Part shown: positions 12,251 to 25,144 of the stretch, piece by piece
Numbering within the stretch: the first letter of the stretch is position 1
Layout: each line of letters begins with the position of its first letter
From: Ophioderma brevispina
Taxonomy: Eukaryota > Echinodermata > Ophiuroidea > Amphilepidida > Ophiodermatidae
Direction of reading: 5' to 3'
NCBI GenBank assembly: GCA_023653785.1
Contig: JAMKCH010051458.1
Location: 1 to 64,000, forward strand
DNA length: 64,000 bases
Program-made: the position numbers and the translations under genes
The notes under the pieces: model-generated
What the model was told of the DNA's origin: nothing
Databases searched by the model: none
What the model saw: the letters and a program-made list of their open reading frames with translations, nothing else

Positions 12251-13997
12251 TTAGCACATGAAGACCGAGCAAAAAATTAGACGCGTCGTATGATAGCGTA
12301 TTTGCCCGATACAACATCTGAGGAAAAACCATTTTCATACAAATTTTTAAACTAACACTGATACTGTGATAAGGCGTAATGTCTAACCCTAGGCCCGTCC
12401 TGTTTCCGTTGATTTCTTTTTGCAAACGCCTGGACGCCGTCGTCGCAAGAATTGACCCATGTATTCGAGTGCCACTCTAACCTATACGACAATCCATGAA
12501 TTAATTTGCATGACCTAACAAGAATCACACTAAGAAATACACCATTAACAATACTGAACTCACCATATCAATCAATACCAGGCAGGAAAACCAACCCAAC
12601 CGAAATCTTACAGCTTATCCATGGCATTAAAGTCAACAACCCAAATCAATTTTGGTCAGTGATATAATTATTATAGGTTAACTCAGTGGTCAGATTGGTC
12701 ATCTCAACTTGTGGACTTTATGGAAGAAGGGCTAGGATTGTAATAATATAATGTAATAAACGATATTGGGTATGCACGGTGATCTAGTTTGTACAAGTGT
12801 AATTTGTGTAACTACGATATAATTAGGGGTTATCAAGCTGATTAGAGTGCGCAAAAATAACTGGGTGGGGTCAAATTCACACTGATTAACCTCTGCAGGC
12901 ATCCATAAAATGTATCATTGAGACAATGGTCCAAAGTCAACACTTTTTAATGTTGTTACGAACGTGGAATACAAATGTACTTGTTTATCTACCGTCATAT
13001 ATAATCTAGAGCTTGATAGTTGACTTAATAACAGATACCTATATAATTATTATAATGGACAAATTAACATTTAGGAACATGATAAAACCTTAAAGAGACA
13101 AAATGAAAAAATAATCAAACAAAGATGAGGCCAATATTAGGCAAAAACATTTTTACTATCAAGGATAACAAAAATCAGTGAATAAGCCCGAAAACGCACG
13201 TCTTTATGTATAGTTTTAACGATGGTTGTAGTATATATTTTCTGTGTACACGACAAGAAATCCAAGCCGTTTAGGAAGAAGAAGGCAAGTTCAAAACTCG
13301 GTTTTTGGTTTTTTTACTACTTGTTTCTCCAATACACTATTCGAAACATTCCCGCGAGGTTCAGTCTACAAACAAATCAAAGTGCACATTTAGAAGAATT
13401 TGTATCCTTATACAAAAAATCTCCTCGTTCCCTTTTAAACTGAAATGTGATTTTAAAGTGCGTTAGCGAGATAATTTGTGAGACAAGGGCAAATGATAAC
13501 ATTTATAACATGTTTTGGGAGCCTTTTTAGATTTGTTTACCAATGGGATTAAATCGCTACCTTAGTGAAAAGCATTTCCGCGCTTGTAATAAAAGATATT
13601 CAGTAATTGTCGTGTACGACAGAAAATCAAAAACATGTAGCTATAACATGAGCTGCATATAGGATTGATAGGAATAGCGGGAGGCAAGTTCCAAATCGGT
13701 TTTAATATTATATTTCTCTTGTTGCTCCAAGAAACCTTCGAAACAGTCTCGGTAGCTTCTTCTCACAACAAAAATCAAGTGCAATTGTTATCAGTGGGTA
13801 TCAGGCCTGCCCTCTGGAGGGGGACATTCCCAGTATGGGGAAAATTTTCCCTTCTATAGGGGGGAATCATTAAGGACAATTTTTTTCCCGGTCAGAGGGC
13901 TAAAAAACGGCTGATTAAGCATGATGTTGCATTTGTTTTTTCCCGGCAAAAGTCGTCCTGGGGGAAACCTGCCCCCTGCCCGGCATTGTTTTACGCA
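12251..13997. other. AT-rich non-coding stretch
   Basis: I see no recognisable gene or repeat family. Near 13825-13860 there is a short palindrome of G and C runs around GGGGAAAATTTTCCC. The 73-codon frame at 13222-13443 has no recognisable motif and lies in a low-complexity setting. Confidence 0.4.
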
Positions 13998-14346
13998 ATG
14001 TGGGCCAGTGGATAAGACGGCGACTCATGCTCTGAAGGTTGTGGGTTCGAGCCCAGCTGTAGAGCCAATGTGTGCGTGCACTTGGGCAGGCACTTTACCT
14101 CACTGGCTCTTCGTCGACCCAAGCGATTATCGGTTAGCGTAGGTAGCTGTTAGGGGGAATATTACAATCCTAAGTGCATGATAGGATTGTGCGCTGGACG
14201 CCCTGCCCCGAACCCTAGGTTGAAGCGAAATGTTGTGACGATTCCATGATGGGCCCAGCCGTAATAATGTTAATTGGCAACAGTCGCTTGCCTACTTGTG
14301 ATTGAAAAGGGCGCTATATAAATCTCATTATTATTATTATTATTAT
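13998..14346 (+). mobile_element. tRNA-derived SINE, tRNA-Met-like head, (ATT)n tail
   Basis: The 5' part reads GTGGGCCAGTGGATAAGACG, a Pol III A-box-like segment, followed by CTCTGAAGGTTGTGGGTTCG AGCCC, which contains the B box GGTTCGAGCCC. The stretch CTCATGCTCTGAAGGTTGTG resembles the anticodon arm and variable loop of elongator tRNA-Met. The body is unrelated to tRNA, and the 3' end GGGCGCTATATAAATCTC followed by (ATT)n is the tail style of SINEs mobilised by LINEs. Length ~350 bp. The tRNA-Met ancestry is inference from a few positions. The open frame at 13921-14142 crosses it by chance. Confidence 0.8.
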
Positions 14347-15212
14347 TGGTTAAGATATCTTGAGAGAGAGAAAAAACGTTCGGTGACGAATATGGAAAAA
14401 ACTCTTGAGTATGTCAAAGAGTAAGAAAGCACCCATTGACAACAATGCAAGAGATTGACAACAAGAAAATTAAGTCTGACTCAGAGATTTCGAAATAAAT
14501 TTTGTGTACTAATGAAAAATAGTCAACCAGCAAACTAAAGTGAGAAAATAAAAGGCACAATTCCGAAATTTGCGATGAATCGGATTTTTCGTTTTTGATG
14601 CAAGTAAACATGTATGTGTAGTCTTACGTTCCATCGGATATGTGTAAGAAACAAAAAATATCCGGATCCGGATATTTCTAACCAAGTTGTGATTTTCGAT
14701 AGAAGGAATTCGATTAAAGCTTAGCAATTTCACACAGTGATTAGTAAAGCACTGTTAAAAATGTCCATTTTACCAGACTTACCGTTTAAATACGATAAAC
14801 GGCACAATTATTTGTCAAATCTTCACGCTTTGAAATACCTATACTTAACATAACATTACAATTTGGGAGCAGAAAAAGGTAAATAAACAGTGGCCTAAAA
14901 AATTTAATACTAACATTTTGAAAACAAGTAGTATGTATACGCTGACAGTTATTATATTTCCGTAATATTACGTTTATTTTGTAACTTACTTGGTTTTATG
15001 TAAGAATACGAACTACGAAAACGTTTTCCTATAAAAATGATGTAAATAACTTATAAGTAACGTCATTAAACAATGCAAAATCTTATTTTCCTATCATTTT
15101 GAAAAATAGTTTTAAAAAAAACTCTTTACTCATTTTTGTATTATAAGTTAGTTTAATTTGAAAAAAAGTAGTACACACACCACATATTGAATTTTAGCAT
15201 CTGCTATCAGTT
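14347..15212. other. AT-rich stretch, one dispersed repeat, no gene
   Basis: The stretch is AT-rich. The only structured part I see is the segment at about 14630-14760 listed separately. Minus-strand frames at 14414-14733 are not supported by any motif. Confidence 0.4.
14630..14760 (+). repeat. Dispersed repeat, copy 1 (second copy near 30050-30190)
   Basis: Shared strings between this site and 30.05-30.19 kb include TCCGGATC followed by GAGATTT or GATATTT, GTTGTGATTTTC, GAAGGA, TTCGAT, TTTCACAC and GTGATTAGTA. The two copies are roughly 75-80% alike by eye over ~120 bases and lie in the same orientation. Identity unknown. Confidence 0.5.
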
Positions 15213-15290
15213 AAAGTCGTGTAGGGTAGTGGATAAGGTTTTAGGACTTGTAATCTTAAGTCCCTTGTTCGAATCTATGTAAAGGTAATG
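15213..15290 (+). pseudogene. tRNA-Thr(UGU)-like relic or SINE head
   Basis: GTAGGGTAGTGGATAAGG gives an A-box-like D arm. Then TTAGGA, the loop CTTGTAA and TCTTAA form a good anticodon arm with UGU in the anticodon position, followed by a B-box-like TTGTTCGAATC. The T stem and acceptor stem pair poorly, so this is unlikely to be a functional tRNA. It is a decayed tRNA copy or the head of a second SINE whose body I cannot delimit. Confidence 0.45.
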
Positions 15291-16880
15291 TATTAGTAAG
15301 TTTATTTATAATGATTAAATAATGGTGAATTAGAATGTGTACTGCTCCACATAAAACAAAGTGTATAAACTGGTTAAATCTATGTCTCCTGTTTTCCCTT
15401 GTTTTGTTATTTTCAAAATTGTTTGCATGAAATATAAAACTTTTTAAAACCACGTGGACCACGTAAATACAACGTTTGTATGTGCCATAGCTACAACGTG
15501 ATAATTTGTTCAGAGGATTGTAATAAACGCCGGGGGAATAATCGTTTTAAGTTTCTTAATATTGTTTAAATAAGTCCAAAAAAACCAACAAATTAAACGT
15601 TGAAGTGAGATTTTACGCCGTTAATTTAGGTGTTCCCTGCCAATGGGTTTCGTATTTGTACGGCTCCAGTTATTTTACGCCCTGCATGTAGTGAGTCCCA
15701 GTGCCAGTCAAAGGCCTTTTTTTTGACAGTTTATTTTTAAAGTCGTGGACAGCATTATGTAATGTCTGAAATCCATTACATTATTCACTCCCAGATCGAC
15801 AATATTAACAGTAATTAATGAACAGCGATTTTAAAGCTGTTTATATATTTTATAATGTACGAATTTATAAATGTATTTGCTGGAAAAATTTGGATGGAAC
15901 AATAAAAATAAAAATAACCCTTAAGCCGTTCTAAAAAAAAGATTGAAAACTAATGCCCTGCAGACCAAAGCTAGCCTAATAAAAATGGTTGAACGGAATA
16001 ATTAAAAGATTCAATCAGCAAACACTCCAACCGTATTTAATAAAGGAAGTAATCCCTATCATATCGCTATTGGGCAAATGAGGAGGTTAAATCAAACAAG
16101 GTCGGTAGCTGCGCCTTTATCGTTAACGGTCTTAATGTTGATTGTACCAATTCTCTTGAAGATTTCCATTAATGGCGCCGCAGCGCTTTCTCAATGTAAG
16201 TGCATACAATTGGGATTTTAATAAGACGGCGCAAGACATGCTTGCAGGACATAGGACTCTAAATAAATATCTGCAAGCGATTATGTCCGCTGACCATATC
16301 TACGCAACCAAGTAAAATGAATTCGCTTGTTTGTTGTCTTTGATCCCAAACTGTAACCGAGAGAGAGAGTGGGCACAGACAGTATATAATCCGTGTACCA
16401 GCTGTTTGAATATACAGGTAGTCCATGCCTTATTTTTTTCATCCAAGAAGAGGGGAAAAGGGCCAAACGTCGTATTTGCCAAAAGATTTGACTCCTTTTC
16501 AAGCAAAATCTTTTCAACAAACACTGCATTTTAGACCTTCGTAATCAGGGTGGTTTGTCGATATGTGCATGTGCCCGGTCTTTTTTTTAATGGGTAGGTA
16601 AGGGCGTCCGTTTATACTCAGTTGTAGAAACTAAAAGCAATATCCAAATACTCCTAAATTGGAGATAAATCTATTGGCCAGGCCGTACAAATTGGTAATA
16701 TGATATTAATACTGTTTTCTCAAATTTCAGATTAGACGGGTCCGAAACTATTACACTTGTTTAATTTTCCCATTCTACACGATTTCATGAGAAACTGATA
16801 AATGTGAGATAAGTGAGTGAAGGGGAGCCATCCTTAGAAGTGATAAATAACCAAAATAATATAAACGTCTCTTCTTTTTA
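15291..16880. other. AT-rich non-coding stretch
   Basis: No repeats or genes recognised. Frames at 15256-15462 (minus) and 16281-16534 (both strands) are short and mutually overlapping, as expected by chance. Confidence 0.35.
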
Positions 16881-16947
16881 GTGTGGTTGTGGTGTGTGTG
16901 TATGTGTGTGTGTGGTGTGTATTTTGTGCGTGTGTGTGTGTTGTGTA
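16881..16947. repeat. (GT)n microsatellite
   Basis: Interrupted GT dinucleotide tract of about 65 bases (GTGTGTGTATGTGTGTGTGT and variants). Confidence 0.9.
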
Positions 16948-17389
16948 ATAAAAGTGTATGCGATGGTTGATGTAGCTGTGAAAGACTTATTCCTATAACA
17001 AGTTATACAAAGTTTTAGAAAAGTTCCACATGTAAAAGAAATTTACCTAAATGGATATTTGCCCCAGGGGTATTGGGGTTATATAGGACCTAGTTTTTAA
17101 GGAAAAAAGGAAGAACTGATTTTTTAACAAGAAAAAAATGTGAACCACCAAGGTTGAAATCAGAAATTTGAGTAAAAGAGGAGCAGAGCACATTTTTTTT
17201 ATTAAACTCGAGAGGGAGAACCAGCTTTTTTTTTACGTTCCCCAAAACAATGCTTGGAGTCTCCACACCAGTCAAACCCGTTGTTTGGCATTAAGGCTCA
17301 CCTGTGGCCCCTATTGCAACTAAGAAATTGTAAGACAATCAAAACGAGTCATTATTTAATCCTATGAGCTCACCAATAGTTGCACATTT

Positions 17390-17625
17390 TTTATTACCCA
17401 ATCTAAGCCAACTTTAAAAATTTGACCCCTGTACAAATGAAATTGACCCTTTTAAATTGTTGTTTTTTTTTTTGTTTTGTGTTTTCAAGCTATAATTCCA
17501 AAACTTAGGCTGTAGATAGTACAAACTAACCTTTTGGAATCCTTATGGTTTAGACAATAACACATATACTTTTCACATGATGGATCAATTTAAAAAATTT
17601 GACACCTGAGTAATCTTTGTCTTCT
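17390..17625 (+). repeat. Foldback-family right-arm fragment
   Basis: AAAATTTGACCCCTGTACAA, TTTTGGAATCCTTATGG and a TAGTACAAACTA string match the right arm of the foldback family at 54.18-54.5 kb (GACCCCTGTACGAATTCGAG and TTTTTGGAATCCTTGTGAC there). I see no matching left arm nearby, so this is a fragment or a diverged relative. Confidence 0.5.
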
Positions 17626-17965
17626 ACCCCTACTCCTTAAGGCAACATGTTCCGACACTTTATAATCAAGTTCAGGGTCCCTTTCAGGCTGTATATACAG
17701 ATTTAATCACCCAAACCTTTTAGTACTCGAGATGTGTTAAAATGGCGCTAATCTCGGGGTAAATCATGTTCTTTTGTCGAGAAACATTTTGTGTCACTCA
17801 TCTAAAACACGATTGTGACAGGTGACGTCTTCCGGGAGACAAACCCTTGATCATTTAGATACCGGGCTTTTCAAAATACGCCGATTGAGGAATGTGCAAT
17901 TCAGTATGGTGCCAGTGTCTTGCATTGCCAACCGGAGAGCCGAGAGATCCCGAGGAGGACAAGTC

Positions 17966-18270
17966 GTAGTAATCTATTATTTCTCCTAGAGAAATTAATT
18001 TCTCCTAGGAGGAAATTCCAGCCAATGATAGCGATCCTTTTGGCCCGATTTCTCATAGGAGAAATTAATTTCTCTAGAGAAATTCCAACCAATGAAGAGC
18101 CCTCCTTTTGAAAAAAAATTCTCAAAAAGAAATTAATTTATACGAGGAGAATTTTAATTCTCCTAAGAGATTATTTATCCAATCAGATTTTTATCTTTTA
18201 GAAATTAGATCTATAAGGAGCGCTCTTATTGGCTGAAGGAGAAATTGCAATTTATCACGATAGAGAAATT
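17966..18270. repeat. Cluster of CTCCTAGGAG palindromes with CCAAT spacers
   Basis: The block repeats the palindromic motif AATTTCTCCTAGGAGAAATT and variants about four times (near 17982-18012, 18048-18082, 18112-18165 and more weakly to 18240). Between motifs the text repeats as AATTCCAGCCAATGATAGCG, AATTCCAACCAATGAAGAGC, then a CCAATCAG variant, with an inverted ATTGGCTGAA at the right end. Period is about 65-70 bases. The regularity is clear; the purpose is not. Confidence 0.65.
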
Positions 18271-18357
18271 TGGTAGTTATGAACGTTATGGCCAATGTCG
18301 AATTTGTCGATTTAAAAGCAAAACTGTAAAACAGATGTCCCCATCGTACTGTAGCCA

Positions 18358-18545
18358 CAGTAAATAATAATTAATATAATAATAAGATAATATAATAATA
18401 ATAATAATAATAATAATGATAATAAGAATAATAATAATAATAATAATAATGATAATGTTAATAACAATAAAACAATGTAACAATAACAATAATAATTAAT
18501 GATAATGATAATAATAATAATAATGCTAATAAATAATATAATGTC
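18358..18545. repeat. (AAT)n microsatellite
   Basis: About 185 bases of AAT/ATA triplets with scattered GAT and AAC variants, immediately left of the nested foldback element. It produces isoleucine-rich frames on the minus strand that are not genes. Confidence 0.9.
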
Positions 18546-18625
18546 ATTTATGGATTTCACGCTGCGGAAGCAGCTCTACACGTCAATGGGGTTTCGTGTG
18601 TTATTCCGGCCTTCCGTCGGTCCTT

Positions 18626-20722
18626 ATTAGTGTGGGTTCGGGGTATTCCCGTAGGATTTCATGCTAAAATTGATTTTGTGATGTTGGGTTTTAAATAGGA
18701 TCCCAAACTGTCAGGAAATGATGGGGTGCAAATTTTCCTACTGCTGCCACATCTTCACGGGGGTCAAATGTTAGTACAGGGAAAATTTTTAAAATCGAGG
18801 CACATGTGTTTAATGTACACTAACGCGTTCGTCTAGTCATAAGGATAGAAAAAGTATAATTGCCTAGGTCCAAACCTTTAGTTAAAGCGGTATAGCCCCA
18901 TAATGGTTCACGGTCACCCTGTGGGTAAATGCTCCGATGTTGTTGAAAGTGGTGTCAAATGATTCTTGTGTCATACTGAAAATCATGAAAATGCATTTTA
19001 ATTGATCTTTTGATATCACCATACGACATCCAGGTAAAGTTCTGGGGACCCCCTAGGCCATGTAGACCCTTGCAGACATTTGATAGTAAGAGCAACCACC
19101 AAATGTCACCACACTGTAAAAAATACATTTGTGGATCATGTGAGGCAATACAAAAAATATCACCAGTTTCAACAAATCTGAGCATAGTGTAAATTCTACC
19201 CCCAGGATGACCTTGAACATTTATGGGGCATAGCGCCTTAATAAAAGTCGGGAACTAGGCAAATTTACTTTTCTAATCCTTATAAGGAACAAACCATGTT
19301 AATGCTACATTTAAAACACCCATTCGACTCCGTTTAAATTTTGCATGTAGTAAACATTTCCGCCCTTGAGGAAGGGGGGCAGCAGTCCTAAAAATTATGC
19401 ACCAATCATTTTTCTGAGCGTATAGTCCGATTGAATGAAAACAGCAAGACGAAAATAAACTTCAGCACTAAAATCCTACGGGAACTGGTTCATGACATAC
19501 CAACCCACACTATTACAGACACCTGACATTACAGCAACTCACAAATGCATGTTTTAGATTCAGGCACAGCTTTTTTCGAGAAATTCGCGAATATAGTGGG
19601 GGACTGTAGTGGCGCAGATCTAAGTGAGTGTGCAAATATGGTTAAAATTGTTGAATTTTGGGACACAAGTGACTTTATGCATTGATAATGCAAAAAATTA
19701 TTTAGGGAAGCACTTGCCCACCCCTTTCATGGCCCAAGCTTGGATTTTCAAGTTACACAGGGCGTTAATGAAATTTTTAAATTTGTTTCCGATTGTGTAT
19801 GGAAAGGCACACCATGATGTTTTAGTGTCGGGTTGGGTTGTCAATGAAACAGTTCCCGTAGGATTTTGTGCTAAAGTTGATTTTCTTGCTGTTTTTTCAT
19901 CAATAGGGCTAGGAAGTCAGAAAATGAGTGGCGGTGCAACTTTTCGACTGCTGCCCCCTTCCTCAAGGCGGAAAATTGTAATGTTACTACAGGGCAAAAA
20001 ATTTTAAAATCGAGTCGAATGGTGTTTTAATGTACATTAACATGTTGTATCCTTATAAGGATAGAAAAAGTATAAATTTGCCCTAGGTTCCGACCGGTAG
20101 TTAAGCGCTATAGCCCCATAATGTTCAAGGTAATCAGGGGGTAAGATTTTACCTTAATCTCAGATTTTGGGTGAATGAATGAAACTGGGTGATAAGTTGT
20201 TGTGTTGCCTCACAGGATCCAAAAATGTATGATTTTACACTGTGTGACATTTGGATGGATAATTACATAGCAAAATGTCGCAAGGGTCTACAGGCCTATG
20301 GGGGTCACCAGAACTTTACATGGATGTGTAATGGTGATATAAAAAGATCAAATTAAAATCATTTTCTGTTTCAGTATGCACAAGGATCATTGTGACACCC
20401 CTTCAACAACATCGGAGCATTTACACCCCAGGGTGCATGAACCATATGGGTAGACCGCTTTAAATAACGGTTGGACCTAGGCAAATATACTTTGTCTAAA
20501 TCTTATGACTAACCGAACGCGGTAGTGTACACTTACAACACAATTTGACTCGATTTTAAAATGTTCCTGTACTAACAGTTTGCCCCCTTGAAGAAGGGGG
20601 ACAGCAGTAGGAAAAATTTGCACCCAGCATTTACTGACAGTTGGGTCCTATTGAAACCCAAACAGCAACAGGATCAATTTTAGCATGAAAATCCTACGGA
20701 ATACACACCAACCCACACTAAT
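18626..20722. mobile_element. Nested foldback element, four alternating sub-arms
   Basis: The outer ends are TTAGTGTGGGTT and AACCCACACTAA. The whole left half (18626-19517) is the reverse complement of the right half (19823-20722), around a ~305-base centre. Each half is itself palindromic: a sub-arm with CCCGTAGGATTT, TGGGTT and a GCCCCATAA motif occurs at about 18626-18960, inverted at 19215-19517, direct at 19823-20115 and inverted at 20400-20722. Arms differ by substitutions and indels. The 127-codon frame at 19624-20007 covers the centre and third sub-arm and has no recognisable domain. No transposase is visible, so it would be non-autonomous. Confidence 0.75.
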
Positions 20723-20751
20723 TTGTCTGGTTACAAAGATTGCCCACGGTA

Positions 20752-21170
20752 TAATTTATACTACCTATGTCTTATAGTTATGGGGTAAAACGGTAAAAAT
20801 GTGAAAAAACGAGTTTTGTTTGTTTTTACAGGGTCAAAAATAAAAGTTGCTCCAATTTTTGTAAAACGTGGTTCACGTTGTTGGCTTTAGCTCATAGAAT
20901 GAAATTTAGGAATAGTTTTGACTATTGGCCCCACCACCAATATTACCTGAATCAAAGCAACTTTTAACTTGTGACCCATGTAACCACGAAAATGGCCTTT
21001 TTCAAACCATTTTTACAGTTTTACAAAACCCCTTACTCGCCGAACTATAGAGCCATTAGATAGTGTAAACTATATACCTTTTGGAATCCTTTTAACCTGA
21101 CACTGCATGGTGTCTTTTTCAACACATTAGGAACATTGTAAATGTTTACCCTGTATAGCCTTGAAACCCA
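20752..21170. mobile_element. Short foldback element of the 54-kb family
   Basis: The left arm (CTTATAGTTATGGGGTAAAA, then TTTTTACAGGGTC and AAAGTTGCTCCAATTTTTG) is mirrored by the right arm (AAAGCAACTTTTAACTTGTG ACCC, then CCATTTTTACAG and ATACCTTTTGGAATCC). Text and arm order follow the foldback family, but the arms are diverged. It lies 30 bases beyond the nested foldback. Confidence 0.6.
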
Positions 21171-21574
21171 AGCTTGGACCATTAATGGGTTGGCATAGTG
21201 TTTTCAATCATTTTCTGGATTAATCAATTCATGAAAGCCTTGTGCGCAAAATTCCAATTTATTCCGGAAGCGCACCTTCTTTTACTACAGTCCCTGCCTA
21301 AAAAAAGGCGATGGGGGCCTGCATTTCCAAAAAAATCCATGTACAAAAATCATAGTAAATTTCAAGTAAAAACTAATAAAAAATAAACAGCAACCAACAA
21401 AAAACGAACAATAAAAAAAAAAAATTCAAACATAAAAAAAAATCCAGACACAAAAAATCCAAATGAAAAATCAGACCTACTTGGCACTTGCATGTTCAGA
21501 AAAAATAATAACGATTCAAAACAAAGCAAAACAACGACTACAGAAATAAACAAACAAATATTAGGGACGAAAAA

Positions 21575-21770
21575 GGATATTTGAGTAATTACTGTCCGTA
21601 CGGAGACTAACTATATAACACGTATAATTGAATTGAGATCCATATCTTTGAACTCTGCTGTTTTCTCCCTTTTATGTCAACTTTTCATTTGAAAAAAAAC
21701 TTAAGAAAATTATACAGACTTATCCTTAATTTTTAAGTTATTTCTGCAAGTTTTAACAGTTTGGATTGTT
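21575..21770 (+). repeat. Dispersed repeat, copy 1 (second copy 34785-34985)
   Basis: Shared text includes TTTGAGTAATTACTGTCCGT against TTTGAGTCATTGCTGTCCGT, then GGAGA, ATATCTTTG, CTGCTGTTTTCT, TTTTCATTTG and CCTGCAA- or TCTGCAA-type strings followed by a purine/AT-rich end. The copies lie in the same orientation 13 kb apart. Identity unknown. Confidence 0.55.
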
Positions 21771-23829
21771 GCTTTATTATATTGTCATTATCATTTTTAC
21801 ATACATATACCTTATATACATTCACTATAAATATACATTTTCATTTACAATCAAATTCCAATCATAACAAGCAAACTAAGGCAGATAAACGATTTCACCT
21901 TAAAGTAAAATTGATGTTAAACGTAAACTTTCGTTTTAAGAGCAATCAGAAAAAAAATGTTTTGTCATATCTGTCCAGAAATTATGGAAAATTGCTTTAA
22001 TTTAGCTATCAAAAATTTGGAACCCCAAGTAATATATATTACACGATCCAGTCAAATTTGAGGGTTTCGCCCTAAATGATCATTGCACTGCAGTTATTGT
22101 ACATGAAAAACTCTTTACGAACTCGACGAAAGGAAATGACTATTTCCTTAAGTAAACAAACACAAAGCACTTGTCGCTTTTTTGAAAGAAAATCCCACAT
22201 TTAATTTAGTCCTTCTTTCTCTTTTGGAAGTGAGAAATCAATCACTGTTTTTCGGAAAGAATGGCCAGCTTAGAGAAGCATTGTTTATCCGTCACATGGT
22301 GTTCATAGATACTTTGATGAAAATAAGTAGTGTCATGTGAACGCCTTTAAGACTACAAGCCATCACAAGCACCTTTATATGTCTTTTCCTTCATTTTTAT
22401 ACTTCAACTGTCGATTACTTTATACTCTAAAATCGCGCTCGGCGTTCTCACGCTAGTCTCGATTAAAGGATCTCAATCGGGACATTGAAAAGTTCATAAT
22501 AATTACGGCAGAGTTGCGCATCTTATCAAAACAGCCATGGGGACGTCTGAATGCGTATCGGCAATGGAGTTAGTATCCTGTTCATATTAGCGCGGGTTAA
22601 ATACACATCCACGGGGAAACACTGGGGCAGGCATGAAACCCCCGCCCCGTGCATTTCTCACGTATCGTTTTTCTTATGGATAAGAAAATACAAATTGTAT
22701 CAAGGTGAGGGTTACACTCCCTTTAGCTTTGTTTTACTCTTGTCAAAAATGTTGTGAGGTCTAATATAAGCAGAAAATACAAGACTTAGGGAGTGTTTAG
22801 GAGTGTTTCCGACTGGTTAACCCTCCGGTTTGTTTATAATGGGGATACAGGAGAAAGGGTTTCGATTTGTTACTCAAAGGGACACTTAGAAATAAATTTG
22901 TTCCCACGTAGACAAATAATAATCGTGGTGTAACATAAAGGATAGATACGCCTTTGAAATCATTGGGTTTCCTTTTAACACAAAGTAATCGAATTCCATT
23001 TCCTTAATTAATTTTTACAGTGATTATGTTCATTTGAAATATTTCATTTCGGACAATTTCGTTACTTAAACAGGTGATCAAATAAGGCTAAAATCCCAGA
23101 CCATCGTCAACCTCTTAGAAAGCTTTCTAAGGTTTTTTTTCGGATATGTATTGTATTGTATTTTTTGTATTTTTCATTAAAAAAATTAAACATGATCTAA
23201 GACGTTAGCTACTGTCTAGAACACTTTGATACCATTTTGATAAGCCTTCTCTGAGTTAATAAGTATAACCAAGCAAGAACGTTCAGATGAACAATTAATG
23301 TAAATAAAGATAATATTGTTATTTCAATTATATCATTTCCATAGTTAACAAAAGAAATTACATTCTCTGTTTTTCAGCTGATTTGAAAATTTTTACTTTT
23401 TATATTCCATGATTCATCGTGTTTACAACCATGTTCGAAACATAATTGAGCTTGTTCAGTCTTTTGTTTAATTCCTTTTTGCTACTTAATTGGTGTAGGG
23501 TTTTCTTAATCTCGAAATGCGGTCCGCACAGTAAAAGTAGTTGCTGTCTACGGTAGATAGCAACGGTGGAGTCTGAAATTGGGGAAGTTACAGAGGGCGC
23601 TATAGCAAGCCGACGCTCGGCGTAAATGACGTGATCGTGAATCGGAAGAAAATGATTATTAAGCAATGCCAGCCTGTATGTTATGTTTGTTCATTTAATA
23701 TCTGATTCTCACGGATAATAAGAAGCAATTACTATCATTTTGATAATAAAGGAAAAGAAGCAGCAGGATATGTTTTTTTTTCACTTTCATTCTCACGTCT
23801 GAATTGGGAGTGATAATTAAATCATTATT

Positions 23830-24085
23830 TTTTTAATTTAACAAAACAATCTAAATTTGACGATTAATAGCGTCATTAACAAGCTTACACAGAAACCAAT
23901 AGATTAATTTATAAACAGGTGTAAAATCAAAACAAATAATTCAATCATTAAATTTTAATTTAACAAAACAATCTAAATTTGACGATTAAATGTATTACGG
24001 TAATAGCGCCATTAAAAAGCTTACACAGAAACCCATATAATAAAAATAAATAAACAGCGGTAAAAGCAAAACAAACAAACTAATC
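23830..24085 (+). repeat. ~115-bp tandem duplication
   Basis: Two adjacent copies contain TTTAATTTAACAAAACAATC, CTAAATTTGACGATTAA, then CATTAA and AAGCTTACACAGAAACC. The second copy has an extra GTATTACGGT after GATTAAAT. Confidence 0.8.
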
Positions 24086-25144
24086 GTAGGAAATACTCTA
24101 GCGACTTAAAAACAACTAAATAAATCAAAGATCACAAAGATATTATAAAATTCAACAACAGTGTTTTAATAGGTATTTAAAATTCAAACCATACTCAAAA
24201 TACATTTTTAAGACGTAAAAATTATCAAATAATGGTACGAATCAATAAGTCAAATCCAAAACATCTCTTCATCAATAGAACTCATCAGTACTTAACAAAC
24301 AAAAACAAAAAATGAATAAGAGGCAACACGTAGGTAAATGTTGTTAGAAACTGAAATTAGCAATCACTTTGTTTTCGTTATTAAACTATTGTCTTGTCCT
24401 ACAAATTAGATTAATTTCAGTGATTAAAAAAGAACGCCTTTTAACAAATACGGATAATAACATAAAATTAAAACGACCTTCTCAATCGTCAAGGAACACC
24501 CACATATAAATAGATGTAATGTGGTCATTTGTTTCAATCTGGTCATTTTTAGTAACGGTTGATTAAATAGACGTTGTGCTCCACGTATATAATACAGTGG
24601 GTCGGTCGCTCTCCGGCTAATTTTCTTTTTGTGGACGGACAATGTAAATTTGACCGCATTATTAAAACTTGAAGTGAAGCTGACCACGGGCCCCAGAGGA
24701 TTTGCCCTTTATTTCGGCCAAATTGGCGTGTGACCAGCACAAGACCGTATGTACAATCTAAGATATCAGAAAAGCGAAATAGTCACTGATCATTCTGCAT
24801 TGCACAGTTCATACTGTCCTTGCTATATGAATAACCTATATTAAAGACGTGATATCAGAAAGGCTAAGTGGTCAATAAGTAGACATTTCCGAACAATCAC
24901 ACGTGGCAACAGACAGACTCCCCAAGGTCTAAAGATTTAGTCATTTTACTTCAAAGTGAAACAAATTACTTTCCTTCTTATGCTAATGTTAAAGTTTACA
25001 GCAAACGTATATATCATAGGTAGAAAAAAGTATTGCTTGAGTTTAGATAATATCCCAAGCTGATCTCTCAGGTATCGCTAATTGCAATATTAAAATCATT
25101 TTGAAGACATTTTGCAGTATTTTTCATATCTTGATAAGCTGAGA

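Larger units (their letters stand above)
21171..25144. other. AT-rich stretch without supported genes
   Basis: Contains an A-rich low-complexity tract (about 21370-21560), one copy of a dispersed repeat (about 21575-21770) and a ~115-base tandem duplication (about 23830-24085). The 88-codon minus-strand frame at 23400-23666 overlaps a slightly GC-richer patch with the string AGAGGGCGCTATAGC, but I see no splice or domain evidence for an exon. Confidence 0.4.

Noticed and set aside
19624..20007. 127-codon frame in the nested foldback, possible transposase
   Set aside because: No catalytic motif is visible and the frame runs through an inverted-repeat sub-arm; the other three sub-arms do not keep an equivalent frame.
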